Assembly (NCBI GenBank): GCA_029990175.1
Contig: JARKIP010000049.1
Span: 9,588,001-9,652,000 of the forward strand
DNA from: Petunia secreta
Lineage: Eukaryota > Streptophyta > Magnoliopsida > Solanales > Solanaceae
Direction: 5' to 3'
DNA length: 64,000 bases
Shown: positions 1 through 10,020 of the stretch, in pieces
How positions within the stretch are numbered: the first letter of the stretch is position 1
Layout of the letters: the number at the start of each line of letters is the position of its first letter
Made by a program: the position numbers and the translations under genes
The notes under the pieces: generated by a model
What the model was told of the DNA's origin: nothing
The model's database searches: none
Seen by the model: only the letters and a program-made list of their open reading frames with translations

Positions 1-387
1 CGGCCTTCTTACTTAGCCAATCCAAACACTGCACGACCCTCCAGACACCGGGGCCTAATTGAGACAAGCATAAGTTGTATGCTCGGCAGAAGTCGTCGAT
101 CACCCTGTGAACAGGGAGAGTGAACCCAATGGTGAACGGGTAAGTATACGCAAAAGATAACCCCTCCACATGATTGCAAACTCTGCTAGTGGGATCAGGG
201 ATGATTATTTTCACCTCGGGCTCAAATGCACAATCCTTTCAGACTCGTTCTATATGAGCTTGAGTAATTTGGGTCGGCGTTGTGTTTACTGGTACATTCC
301 TGTTCAATTCTTCCTAATCACCGGATTGCTTTTGTAGCTTAAGATTCTTTCCATTATCGAAATGTGAGGGAATGACCTGATGGGGTT
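1..387 (-). pseudogene. T1 antisense ORF, distal fragment (gag-like extra protein of a Tat element)
   Basis: Read on the minus strand this stretch encodes a fragment of the accessory protein that Tat-lineage gypsy elements carry antisense to pol. Recognisable pieces are AFEPEVKIIIPDP, then a segment with FTIGFTLPVHRVIDDFC and LSQLGPGVWRVVQCLDWL, a pattern I know from many solanaceous retrotransposon-associated proteins. The frame has a TGA where a tryptophan is expected (near 270) and a frame change plus stop near 315-330. It runs off the left edge of the window. It is the continuation of the ORF beginning at 4409; the two parts are separated by the solo LTR at 388-3939. The function of this protein family is unknown. 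No expression is inferred. Confidence 0.75.
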
Positions 388-719
388 TGTAATCACCTAA
401 TTTTGGCACGAATTCCAAAATATTGCTCAAAATAGCCGTATTAGATTCTTAGGATTTTTGCCGAAATTTTTCAAAATTTAGTCTCTAATTTTAACTAAAT
501 TTGTCTTTAATTAGGATAGAAAATGTGAAAAAATTACCGAAAATTTCTTGTTATGTGTTTATTTGTAATTCTGTGTTTGATTGTGATGTTTAGTGTAGAT
601 TATGTAATTTTATGTTGATTAATTTAGTATGTAATGCCTTTTAAATGGTCATTTGTAAAAAAAATATAGCCCAAAACACAAGCCCGTCAGCCCATTTCAT
701 TACCCAGCCCACCACCCTC

Positions 720-728
720 TTATATAAA
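720..728 (+). promoter_or_regulatory. TATA-like box of the solo LTR
   Basis: The sequence TTATATAAA lies about 330 bp into the LTR, followed by a pyrimidine-rich stretch (1030-1180). This fits the U3/R boundary of an LTR promoter. Position and sequence only; no expression evidence. Confidence 0.5.
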
Positions 729-3700
729 CAAGAAAAACCTATTTTTGCCATTTACACCACTCTAAGCCTCTTGGCTTGGCGCTATGCTGCCGGAATTTCT
801 AACTTCGCCGGAGCCGCCTAGGCCACCGCACCACCGCCACTGTTCCACCGGCCGGCCACCACCTCCGGTGGCCAGAAAAATACCAAAACACACCATTGGA
901 TAGATCTCGACCCCCCATTCCATTTCTCAACTCGGATTCTTTAAAAGCTAAGTCAATTTTTGTAGATCGAGGCTCAAAGCGGCTGCCAAACTTCAACTCC
1001 GGCGACCTCCATTTTTTTCGGTATGTTTTGGCTTTTCCCTCCTCCTCTCACCTTCCCCTTTCACCTCTTGTACCCGGTTTCCCAAAATCCCTCTCCTTTT
1101 TGCCCGTTCCCTTTTCCCGTTTTCTCTGTTTCTCTTTCTGCTTTCTTTGTTGTTGTTCTTCTTCTTATTTTCTTTTCTTTTTTGTATGATGTGGAGATGA
1201 TGATGGGTGATTTATATTGAGGTGGAAGGGCTGTTTATGATTTTCGTTTGGATGTGATGTTATGGGTGTCGACTGCGGCATTTTTTCTTTTTGACATAGA
1301 TGATGATTGGAGTTTGAGATTTTGATGGCGATGATAAGGCTGTCGAGATGTCGATAAAGTAGTAGCGAGCACAGTTTTGTTGTCCCGTTGTCGTTGTAAT
1401 AGAATTGGACTTGATAGCATAGTGTTGCAGCAGCTATGAGTGTGATGCAGCGATGTCAATGAGGGCTGTGGTGTTTTGTTTAATGCGAGGCATCGGAGAT
1501 CGAAACTACGCAGCCCTGGTATTCACTTTGGCTTTGATAATGGGTTAGAAGTAAATTGCTAATTGCTCACTTTCGTTTACTGTACTAGTTTGGTTGTAGT
1601 CTAGTATTGAGCATGTTATAGCTTTAGTAGATAGAAATATACTTTGTTATATGTATGTTTACTATTAAACGTGAAAGACTCGTTTGTTCCCTTATTAATC
1701 AAGTTTAAGAGTGAGATGTTGTATGAATTTTGTTAAAGGATGAAGTGCTTGCTCTTTCATCACTTTACAATTTAAATGCTCATAGATGTATGTCCTTTCT
1801 TGTTCAATTGGTAAATATGAGAGTCGTATGACCCTGTTTGATGTATCCATTGGCTTTTGTTTAGCTTAAGGTCCTTTTTAAAGGATGAAGAATGTTTATT
1901 TAGTTACTTCAAGTGTTAGAATTGACTCTAATTTAGTCTTGTTTTCTGTTGATTAGTTTAGCATAAATATGTTTAGGAATTTGAACAAGTAGGGAAAGGT
2001 CTAGTTATTTAGTATTTTGTTAGTTTCTAAGCATGTTTTGGTAATTCTAGGATTTTGTAATTTGGTGTATGTCGAGGTATGACTTAGGTCTATTTGGTTG
2101 GTCATTCTAGTTGAGTTTAAAGTTGAAGTGTAGAGGTTTAATTTTGATTCAATTAGAGTTTGGCCTAAATCTGAAAGTTCAAAAGAAAAAAAAAGTGAAT
2201 CAGAAGAATGTACAAAGGTCAGCCGAGAAGTAGGAATTTTCACATGGGTTTGTGTACCTTTTTTCTGAAAAAGTAAGTCTTGTTCACATGGGTCTTTGTA
2301 CTCTTTTATGAAAAGTAAAATGTGAGCACATGGGTGTGTTCTTTTCACCCATTTACACTCCTCCTCTACTCTATTTAAGAGAGCTTTACTTTCACTCTTA
2401 AGGGGACGAGAGGCTGAAATAAGCAACAACATTTCTGAAATTTGAGGAGGGAAAAGGAAAAAATCAATGAGTTTTTTTTAAGAAGTATTGAGTGAGTTAA
2501 GAAGGGAGTTTTAGAACCAAAACTTCCAAGTTCATAGTCTATTTAAATGGCTATTTATCGCTGGTTATTGGTGTATGTTGCTGCTGGGTCTTGATCTGCT
2601 TGCTTTAAGCCATCATTGTTGTTGCTTAAGAATTTTTGCATATGGGTAATATTTCAACCTTGAATGTATTTTTTTTCTTGCTGGAATTGTATGAGCTTTA
2701 GGCCTGACAAGGCCCACAACTTACTTAATTTTTTTGAATTTGGATCAGGCCATTAAAATGCTCTTGTATGCACTTCTTCTTTTTCCTTTATATGTTTGCT
2801 TTCATATGCTTGTGCCTAGTCTGAAAAATTTGACTAAAGAAAACGAGATTTTCTTATGAGCTGCTCCATTTCTTTTACAACTAATAAGATGTGTTAAGCA
2901 AAGCCCTTAGGCAACTCTCTTAGACACAAACCTGGTTGAAGCAGCTTATGTAAACTTAAATGATTGCGGACTCCAAAATGTGCAAGATTAGAAGTTAAAA
3001 AAAAATAATTGTTTTGTTAAAAAAGGAAAGCAGCTTAGCGTTTTTTTTCCTCTAAGTTTTGTCAAGATAAAAGGACTTCCTTTTGCAACAAACTAATCCA
3101 TTATTTGACAGAAGCAACCCCAATAATTTGTTATTCCTTTAAAGTACTTAAGTAGTACATCTTCAATAAATTTTGCTAAGTTGTGTTGGACAAACCCACA
3201 TAATCAGAAAAAATCACGATAATAACGGAATATAATACGATTAGGTAAATCGAAAATGATAAGTATGATCTGTGATATGCTTATTAGGCTAAATGAAATT
3301 AATTTTATTAACGTCAATTTGTGTTAAGGTATACCCAAAAATAAAAAAAATATGATAATTTTTGCAAATGGTCTTTACGGCAGCTTATTAATGCAAACGG
3401 GTTAGCCCATTTATAATTTTTGCAAACAACTCACTTTTTTTTAATAGTCTCAATGAAGTTAATTAAATTCTCTTAAAAAAATAGACCAGTCCTTTGTAAG
3501 GTTGGAAATACGCAATACATTTTATTTTATTTTTTAATCAAAGTGCAAATTCGTCCAGTCCTCTGTGAGGTTAGAAAAGAATGATACACTTTTAATGTTC
3601 TTAATCAAAGTACAAATTCAAATTAACGATATTAATATAACTACTATTATTTAATAAATTAAAAATGCGACAATAAAGCAACTGTGCTTGGCACAGGACT

Positions 3701-3830
3701 CGAGGGTGCCTAATACCTTCCCGAGAGTCAACTGAGAACCTTACTTGAATCTCTAGCGCAGAACATTAGACGAGTCAGAGGTGTTCCAAGGTACCTTTTG
3801 GTGTCTTGGCACACCTTAAACTATGTCAAG

Positions 3831-3840
3831 TGGCGACTCC
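3831..3840 (+). other. Primer-site-like decamer inside the LTR (U5)
   Basis: TGGCGACTCC matches the first ten bases of the tRNA-Arg type primer site found next to the LTRs of the tandem element (minus strand at 28615-28598). Here it lies inside the LTR, 99 bp from its 3' end, so it is not the working primer site. Confidence 0.6.
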
Positions 3841-3939
3841 GAGTTTTCTCTAAATAACTTAGTACCTTTTTGAACACCAGTCACGAGCCTTTAAATAATA
3901 AACTCGCACGCAGTCAATTAATATTTTTAGGGCGTGACA

Positions 3940-4409
3940 GGGTTCGAGCTCCATCTCGAGGGAATCTTTAGAAGTTTCTTTTCAAGACCCGAAGGTCCAG
4001 CTTCGGCATCATTTCCACCCTCGGTGGCGGGCAGCTCGCCCCCGGTTTCTGTAGTTGCCTCGACGTCGTCTTCGTCCTCGGCGTCATTGCCCTCGCCATC
4101 GTCATCCCTTTTGATGACCCTTTCAACGTCATCATCAACTACCGCCATGGCGTCCCCACCGATGACGTCATCTTCTTCCTCTATGCAGACGCCTTCACTC
4201 ACTTCAGCTCTATCGCGCCCGGCTCTCACCTTGCGCCGCCTAGAGCCTCCAACGCTTGATGTCACTTCTCCACCGCCCTCCACCTTGATAACCTGTAGCG
4301 CCGGCACGGTGGTGATGACATCGCCACTAGCTATTGCAGCGGTGAAGCGGGAATTCCTGGCCCTCTCACCTGAATCACTTGAATCTTGTGTGGAATATGT
4401 TGCCGACAT
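3940..4409 (-). pseudogene. T1 antisense ORF, N-terminal part (truncated by solo LTR)
   Basis: The ORF starts at ATG 4409 (MSATYSTQDSSDSGERARNS) and is rich in acidic, serine and glycine residues: an EEEDD stretch near residues 77-81 and a D/E-rich run at about 93-116, ending PSGLEKKLLKIP. This is the N-terminal part of the same antisense protein whose coiled-coil C-terminus is seen in T2 (55931-56944). After codon NP of the target duplication the frame enters the solo LTR and stops within a few codons (VTP, stop at 3929-3927). The rest of the exon resumes at 387. A TATA-like box stands upstream on the same strand. The protein's role in the element is unknown. Confidence 0.72.
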
Positions 4410-4540
4410 GATTATAGTTTTGAATGCTAAAGATTTCTTGGAAATAGGAATTGATCAAGATGAAGATGAGTGTCCATTTTCTTTTCTTGTCATTGTTGCT
4501 AGTAGGTGATGAAAGTAGTGAGAAGAACTTAGAGTGGAAG

Positions 4541-4549
4541 CATATATAG
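4541..4549 (-). promoter_or_regulatory. Candidate TATA box for the T1 antisense ORF
   Basis: CCTATATATG on the minus strand stands about 130 nt upstream of the ATG at 4409. It would drive transcription opposite to the pol genes of T1, towards the antisense ORF. Inferred from position and sequence. Confidence 0.45.
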
Positions 4550-4789
4550 GTTGGTGGGAAAACAAGTTGAGAAAAATCATCATTGTAACGTTAGAAGACG
4601 CGAGAAAAACGGCGTGACCGTTTGGTACCCAGTGAGCGGTCGCCACGTGTCAAGGAATAGTGATCTGAAAGGACGCGCATCGTTGACAAAAATTTGAAAC
4701 ACTTGGATAGGATTGAGCCACGTCATTCTCCCGCGGAATTTCATTCCACTCCCCGGTAACTTCGGTAACTGATCGAGGAGTGGAGGGAC

Positions 4790-5352
4790 TATCTCTCTTA
4801 GATAAAAATCGGCTTACCTACGTGGCACCTCGGTAACATGATAAGATGATGACCGAACAGGAGTTGGCAAGCTGCAAGCCGAGGCGAGTCACAAACGCCC
4901 GAAGTCAGAGACCGAAGCTGGTGACCGACGATAGAAATCAAGATGTTTGCCTCGGTGAAATGTCACCTCGATCGATCCCTTAGTCATACGCCCGAAGTTA
5001 ATAGTCTATGCCTCGGTGAATGAGGTCGTGTGCAGTCAACTGGTTGCCTTCAGTTTCGGCCCACTAACTCCACTACAAGATATGCAGAACGTGGGTTTTG
5101 GCATGATCAATCATGGGAAACGTGGGCAAGGCCCCTTGTATCTATAAATAGCACCTCATTTTACACTGTATGCATTAAGAAATACTTACAAAAACTCTGG
5201 CAAAATTAGTACTCACACGTATATATTGAAATCGCATTATTGTTCTTATATTTTAGCTTGTCATTTGTATTGTCTCGACTTTGATACTAAGATTTACTTG
5301 TATTCGCTATTCAAATTCGATTTGTGATCCTAAATCAGTTTAGGCCCGTACA
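4790..5352 (+). mobile_element. 3' LTR of Tat element T1 (left edge approximate)
   Basis: A purine tract at about 4774-4786 (GAGGAGTGGAGGGA) looks like a polypurine tract; the LTR follows. A TATA box TATAAATA lies at 5143-5150, with transcript-start-like sequence after it. The likely end is GCCCGTACA at 5352. The start is less sure because the expected TG is changed to TC. The antisense ORF of T1 lies just upstream on the opposite strand, as expected for Tat elements with an antisense ORF between pol and the 3' LTR. The 5' part of T1 lies left of the window. Confidence 0.55.
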
Positions 5353-6383
5353 TTAATTCTATAGTGGGTTGGTTGCCTTCCACAAGTCGAGCAGCTCTAA
5401 TTTTATTCCAGGAGTTGTTCAGTACATTGCAAGGTTCAATTTTTCAAATGCAACCAAATTCTACATGCTTTAAAGAGTCGAGATTTCTTTCGGAAGGAGG
5501 TGGACTATTTCATTGCCTGGTATTAAATGAAAGGCCAAAAAATTTAGCAAATCAATCAGCAATACATCAACACTCGGCACAACAAATTTCACTAGGCGAA
5601 CAGCAGATTTTTTTGTTCAAGTTCAAGGCGTGGAGTGACTGTTTCTCCAGGAATTTTCAAGAACTAATTTAGAACAGGGTGAGTTCGTTTTCAGTTCAAG
5701 CCAATATACACAGCAGCACAAAGCATCAGCCGACTATTAGCAATTTTTTGTCCTTCTCAAATGGCAATTCATCTCCCCTAGTTAGAACTTCTTTTTGAAA
5801 CAACGCATAACTCTATGTTTTTGAATTGTAAAGGTGTCCAATCCATGCAAAAATTGTGTGATATGTGTCGCAGTTGTAACTTGTAAGTGCTCAAACGCTG
5901 AAAGAAGTATATATCATTCTACATGCATGTATGCTATGAGGAGGCTGAGGCCTAACACACCACCAAGAGATAAGAAACAGAGAGCCTGATCTGCTAGGGT
6001 TTTAGAGACATGATCTACTACAATATTAGTAGAAACTTCATTAAGATATAATGATGTTGTACTATAACATAACACGTACATACAATTTGAATTAAGAAGT
6101 AAAAGAGCTGCACCCGATGATATCTTGGTCTCAGGCTGCCTACGTACCCCATCTAACTAAGTCCTGCATGAGGGATCAAGCCACACGTAGTTCTTTTTAC
6201 ATCGAAACTATACACATCAATTAACTAAAGTCAGCTACAGATCAAAAGATATGGCTCATCATGGCTGTGTCTCCACTTGAGCAGCTTCATGCTTGTCTTC
6301 AGTACTTGATGGAACTCCCTTTCATGTCATTATGAAACTACCGAGTTGACTGTAGAATGGCTGAAGTGTAAGAATCAACCCCC
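5353..6383. other. NAC 3' flank, no gene seen
   Basis: This is AT-rich sequence downstream of the former NAC stop codon. A 102-codon plus-strand ORF at 5364-5672 begins GWLPSTSRAAL, slightly like coding debris next to solanaceous LTRs, but I do not recognise a domain. The only structured item is the stem-loop at 6136-6195. Confidence 0.4.
6136..6195 (-). other. CTACGT stem-loop motif, copy 1 (NAC 3' region)
   Basis: The arms CTACGT (6140-6145) and ACGTAG (6185-6190) pair perfectly; the loop holds GGGATCAAGCC. The same architecture recurs in the tandem retrotransposon at 19973-20012 and 24295-24330, and in their second copies, with compensating arm changes. Read on the minus strand it lies about 200 nt after the original NAC stop, in the sense of that gene. 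Its function is unknown. Confidence 0.55.
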
Positions 6384-6413
6384 CTATGATATATATCCAG
6401 CTACTTCATCATA
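6384..6413 (-). other. Displaced last codons of the NAC gene
   Basis: Directly after the ATA target duplication the minus strand reads codons for DEVAGYIS and then TAG (6386-6384). Before the CACTA insertion these would have been the last eight residues of the NAC protein. They are now separated from it by 3.6 kb. Confidence 0.75.
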
Positions 6414-6436
6414 CACTACTAAAAAAACCGTCATTT

Positions 6437-6700
6437 TCGACCGCCCAATCGGTCGAAATTCGGTCGACCTATCGACCATATTTCGACCGATTGCGGTGGC
6501 CGATAAAATTAAGGTAGAAATTCAAGTATCGACCGAAATTCGGTCGAAGGTCGACCGAGGTTCGACCGAATTTCAGTCGAAGAGCATGTCACCTTAGCCC
6601 ATGTTCTTCGACCGAAATTCGGTCGAAGTGTATTTCGACCGAAATTCGGTCGAAGGTCTGGTAATTTTTTTTTGACCAACTTTCGACCGAAAGTCGGTCG
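6437..6700. repeat. Left subterminal repeat cluster of the CACTA element
   Basis: About eight to ten units related to TTCGACCGAAATTCGGTCGA occur in direct and inverted orientation, several of them perfect palindromes (for example near 6606-6625). Such clusters are the expected binding sites for the element's TnpA-like protein. Confidence 0.8.
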
Positions 6701-6907
6701 AAAACCTGTAAAAACCTGCAACATAAAAGCTGAAATTAGGCCTATACCACCTGTAAACACGCAGAAAAACCAGTCACAAAACATTCATAAACGCTACTTA
6801 AACAAGGCTAACAAAGCCAAACAATAGAAAGGAGTCTTTCATCATTCGTTCAAGTTCTACAATATTCAAACAAACTAAACAAACAGTTTAAAGTTCAACT
6901 TTCACTA

Positions 6908-8866
6908 CTAATGGCTAGAAGCCGAACTAGATCCGGCATCAGACTGAGACGGTGAATGGTGGCTATGTCTGCTCTTGCTCTTTCCCTTTCCCGAGCTATC
7001 ACGCCTTCCTTTACCTTTTCTTTGGTTCCTGAGGATCTCTTGCATCATTTCATGCATTTCTCTCTGATGCGCCTCCTGTGATGCGCGCATCATTTCATGC
7101 ACTTCTCTCTGATGCGCCTCCTGTGCTAAGCGCATAGCTTCATTTTGTTTTCTCAGTTCTTCGATCTCCGCTTGCATCCGAGTCATTTCTGGAGCGGGAG
7201 CAGAGCTTGCTGGAGCACTTGAACACGAGCCCAAATAGTTCGATTTATGCTTGGCAGATGAATACAGTGTTCCAATGCCATAAGCTGAACCCTTCTTCAC
7301 CCCTCCGACCGCTTCCAACCATAAGTTGGTTTCTTGCTCGAGCGTTAGCGGTGCTGGGGTACTGCTTCCGCATTCAGATTGCTGAGTCGCAGTCCAGTCC
7401 TCAAGGGCCTTTGTAGCTTTTTCCTGAAAAACATAAATATATCAACGGTACAACAATGAAGTTTTAAACTTGAAGGATTGGCGCGACTTTAGTTTAAATT
7501 TAAGTACTTACCCAGGCCTCTTGTGCTCGGGGCTCGACCCATGTTTCTCCGCCCTTTTTATCTTTCTTGATATGGCGGATCTTGTGCATTTCAGAGAGCG
7601 GAATAGTCCGATTTTGTTGCTTTTCCTACAAATTAAAGAAGAGAACAAGTTAGATAGAAAATAAACTATTATAGTAATTCTTATAAATTAAATTACTTTA
7701 CCAAGCGCATCTTCTGCGTCGCAGCGCTAACTGCGCCGCCGGTATGCAGCGATCCACCCTTAGTAGATGCCCGAGCTTTCTTCCCTTGCTCGCTCTTCCT
7801 CTGAAATTCGGGAGTACCCCAATACTGCAGCAACTCTCTCCATTGATGATCATAGAGGAAGCCGGGCATTTTCCCATTTTTGTGCGCATTGTACATTGCG
7901 TTCTTGTACACATCCGCGCATTTCTTAGGGAAGTTACAACGGACTTTATAGTCCAGAGCCGGATGCCACTTACACTGAACCTGCAATATTCATCAAAATA
8001 TTTTATTTAAACATAATCATTAAGAAAACCTGCAATTAGAGAAAAACCTTATGCATATTTATCACCTCAAAAGCTTGCATTATCTGTTGCTTTACATGAG
8101 GGGGCACAGCGCCCCAGGATGGCCATGATTCCTTCCATTGAGATTTCATGCATTTCGTCAGCACAGGAGTAGCATCAGTGTTGGGGCAAAAGCTACGTAA
8201 AAAAACAGACGGGTTAATAGAAATACTAATATTTAAAAGCTTACTGCTAAATAGATAAGAACTTCATAAATACTATACTTACCTCTTATCCCCCTCGGGA
8301 TAAATAATCAAACGCCCGTCTTCCCAAGTGCCAGGCTCACCGATGTAATATGGCGATCTGGGATCATAGTAAGGAATCTCCTGCTGTACCGAAGGGCAGG
8401 TAGGGCTAGATGGGTCGGAAGGCGGCTGAGTCGACCCAGACGGACTAGTGGACTGTGTGGGATCGCCTAGTCCGGGAACGCCTTGGGATGGACCGTCCTG
8501 GCTCTCAGTCATGTCATAACTACTGAAGTGATGCCTCCAACCAGTATGGCTCGGAGGCATGCCAGGTGGTTTGAAAAAATCCGGAATGTATCCGGCAGGT
8601 GCTCCTGTAGGAAGCGAATGCGGCACCTGGGACATGCCGGGCGGCCTGAAAAAATCTGGACTGTTTGCTGCTGGTGCTCCTGTAGGAAGGTGATGCGGCA
8701 CCTGAGAGGTAGGAGTCTCCTGTGCCGGCTCACCTGAAGGCTCACATGCCTTTCCTTTCCCCTTCCTTCTTGAAAATACTCGAGGGGGAGGAGTGTCCTG
8801 TGCCGGCTCACGTGAAGGCTCAGCTGCCTTTTTAGGCCCCTTCTTTCCTGAAAAAATATTCTTCAT
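6908..8866 (-). CDS. CACTA TnpA-like protein (Transposase_24 type), spliced
   Basis: I infer five exons on the minus strand: 8866-8283, 8192-8066, 7980-7702, 7625-7512 and 7423-6908. All introns have GT...AG ends (for example AAGAG/GTAAGT at 8283) and all junctions keep the frame, giving about 539 residues without a stop. The N-terminal third is proline-, serine- and glutamine-rich with repeated SGEPAQETP and LPTGAPA units. The middle has the Transposase_24 pattern: WGAVPPHVKQQIMQAFE, a W..L..YW region, then HTGGA and WVEPRAQEAW. The C-terminus has a heptad-like stretch with repeated REVHEMM units and a basic, serine-rich tail. Proteins of this family are thought to bind the subterminal repeats and help transposition. 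The start ATG (8866) is a choice; an upstream exon is possible. Confidence 0.72.
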
Positions 8867-8973
8867 TCCTGTTGACACATTCATTGCACAAAAATTAGAC
8901 GGGTTAAATAGATTAAATAAACACATTCATTGCAAAAAAAAATAGAAAGGAACAATAGATTAAATACACACAT

Positions 8974-9144
8974 TCATTCGCATATTTCACATGGACACCT
9001 AATTTTGCCATGCCTTAAATAATCGTCTGTGTTGCGGGCTACATCAAGAAATTCCATTACACCCGCTACAAACGAAGGCCTCAATCCCCGCCGCTCGGGA
9101 AAGTTTCTATTATCCATCCACAGACGACGACGATTAATGTCCAT
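8974..9144 (-). CDS. Transpos_assoc-like short ORF in the CACTA element
   Basis: From the ATG at 9144 the ORF reads MDINRRRLWMDNRNFPERRG, then FVAGVMEFLDVAR and GKIRCPCEIC, and stops at 8974. This is the pattern of the transposase-associated domain found at the N-terminus of En/Spm TNP2 transposases (WM..R, GV.EF, IRCPC..C). It ends right after the last cysteine motif, so the rest of a TNP2-like transposase is missing. No GT before the stop would splice it in frame to the next gene, so it may be a relic, or a short domain-only protein. It lies upstream of the TnpA-like gene in the same direction. Confidence 0.55.
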   Translation of the reverse strand: MDINRRRLWMDNRNFPERRGLRPSFVAGVMEFLDVARNTDDYLRHGKIRCPCEICE

Positions 9145-9890
9145 ATCTACACAGATATTGCAAGATTGAGAAACAATATCTACACAAACTTGTTTGATGA
9201 AATGCCCCAAAGAAACAATATTATCTAATAACACCCTATTAATTAATATTATCCAAGCAATTCAAACAAACAAAAGCTTATTCGTTTTAGGCATAACATG
9301 TTCATCTTCTCAACAATACCAAGGCAAGAACACATTGCAAACAACACTACCAAACAATACCAACAACTACAACAATCCCAAACAACACAAACCTAACTTT
9401 GTAATAGCTAACAACACCAAACAAGTTGTTCAACATCAACAATTACTACAATAAGCTTTGCTAACTAATAAGTAACTAAATATGCAACATTAAATATGCA
9501 AAGTTACAAAATAATTAAAAAGTTGATTAAATTCGGAATAAATATAAAAAAAAAAAAAGTACCTAAACATTGATTTATGCTCCTATAGCACGTACAATTG
9601 AATCCCCACTGGTTATATGCTTCAAAACTACAAAAAAATTGAGTTAAAAAGTTAGGGTTCAAGTTTTACAAAGTAATTAAAGTAACCCTAAAATTAAGAA
9701 TTTACCTTGAATTTGTTGTTATGGGTAGTGATTAGGAGGGTAGATTGTGTTTAAGTGTTGATTTTGGGGATGAGTTTGGGTGGATTTCGGGTTTTTTGAG
9801 GTTTGGGGGTGTTTAGAGAGAGAGAGATAGTTGGAGAAGAAGAACAAAATGAAGGAGAAGGGCTCACTGCCGATAATATCATCGCGTGGG

Positions 9891-9995
9891 TCGACCGACA
9901 CGTCGACCGAAATTCGGTCGAGAGATGAAAGAGAAATTTTTTTGTTCGACCGAAAATCGGTCGAACACGTATTTCGACCGATTTTCGGTCGAAAT
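9891..9995. repeat. Right subterminal repeat cluster of the CACTA element
   Basis: Four to five units related to CGACCGAAATTCGGTCG are visible, including GACCGAAAATCGGTCGAA at 9949-9966. They mirror the left cluster and end just inside the right terminal repeat (10013-10029). Confidence 0.8.
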
Positions 9996-10020
9996 AGCGT
10001 AGTCGAAAATTCCGGTTTTT

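Larger units (their letters stand above)
388..3939 (+). mobile_element. Solo LTR of a long-LTR gypsy (Tat/Ogre-like) element
   Basis: The block starts TGTAATCACC and ends GCGTGACA, so it has TG...CA ends. It is flanked by a perfect 5-bp target duplication GGGTT (383-387 and 3940-3944). There is no internal domain or second LTR, so this is a solo LTR left by LTR-LTR recombination. A TATA-like box lies at 720-728. The decamer TGGCGACTCC at 3831-3840, 99 bp before the 3' end, equals the start of a tRNA-Arg primer site. ORFs inside (for example at 2001-2432) show no family resemblance. The insertion split the antisense ORF of T1, and its first bases give that ORF a new stop codon. Confidence 0.88.

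Noticed and set aside
2001..2432. 143-codon minus-strand ORF in the solo LTR
   Set aside because: No resemblance to any domain; lies within LTR sequence.
3934..4509. 191-codon plus-strand ORF rich in serine and proline
   Set aside because: It is the mirror of the acidic antisense ORF of T1 (3940-4409), whose frame and start fit the family.
5364..5672. 102-codon ORF after the T1 LTR as a gene
   Set aside because: Only a faint likeness at its first codons to retroelement debris; no domain or neighbour supports it.
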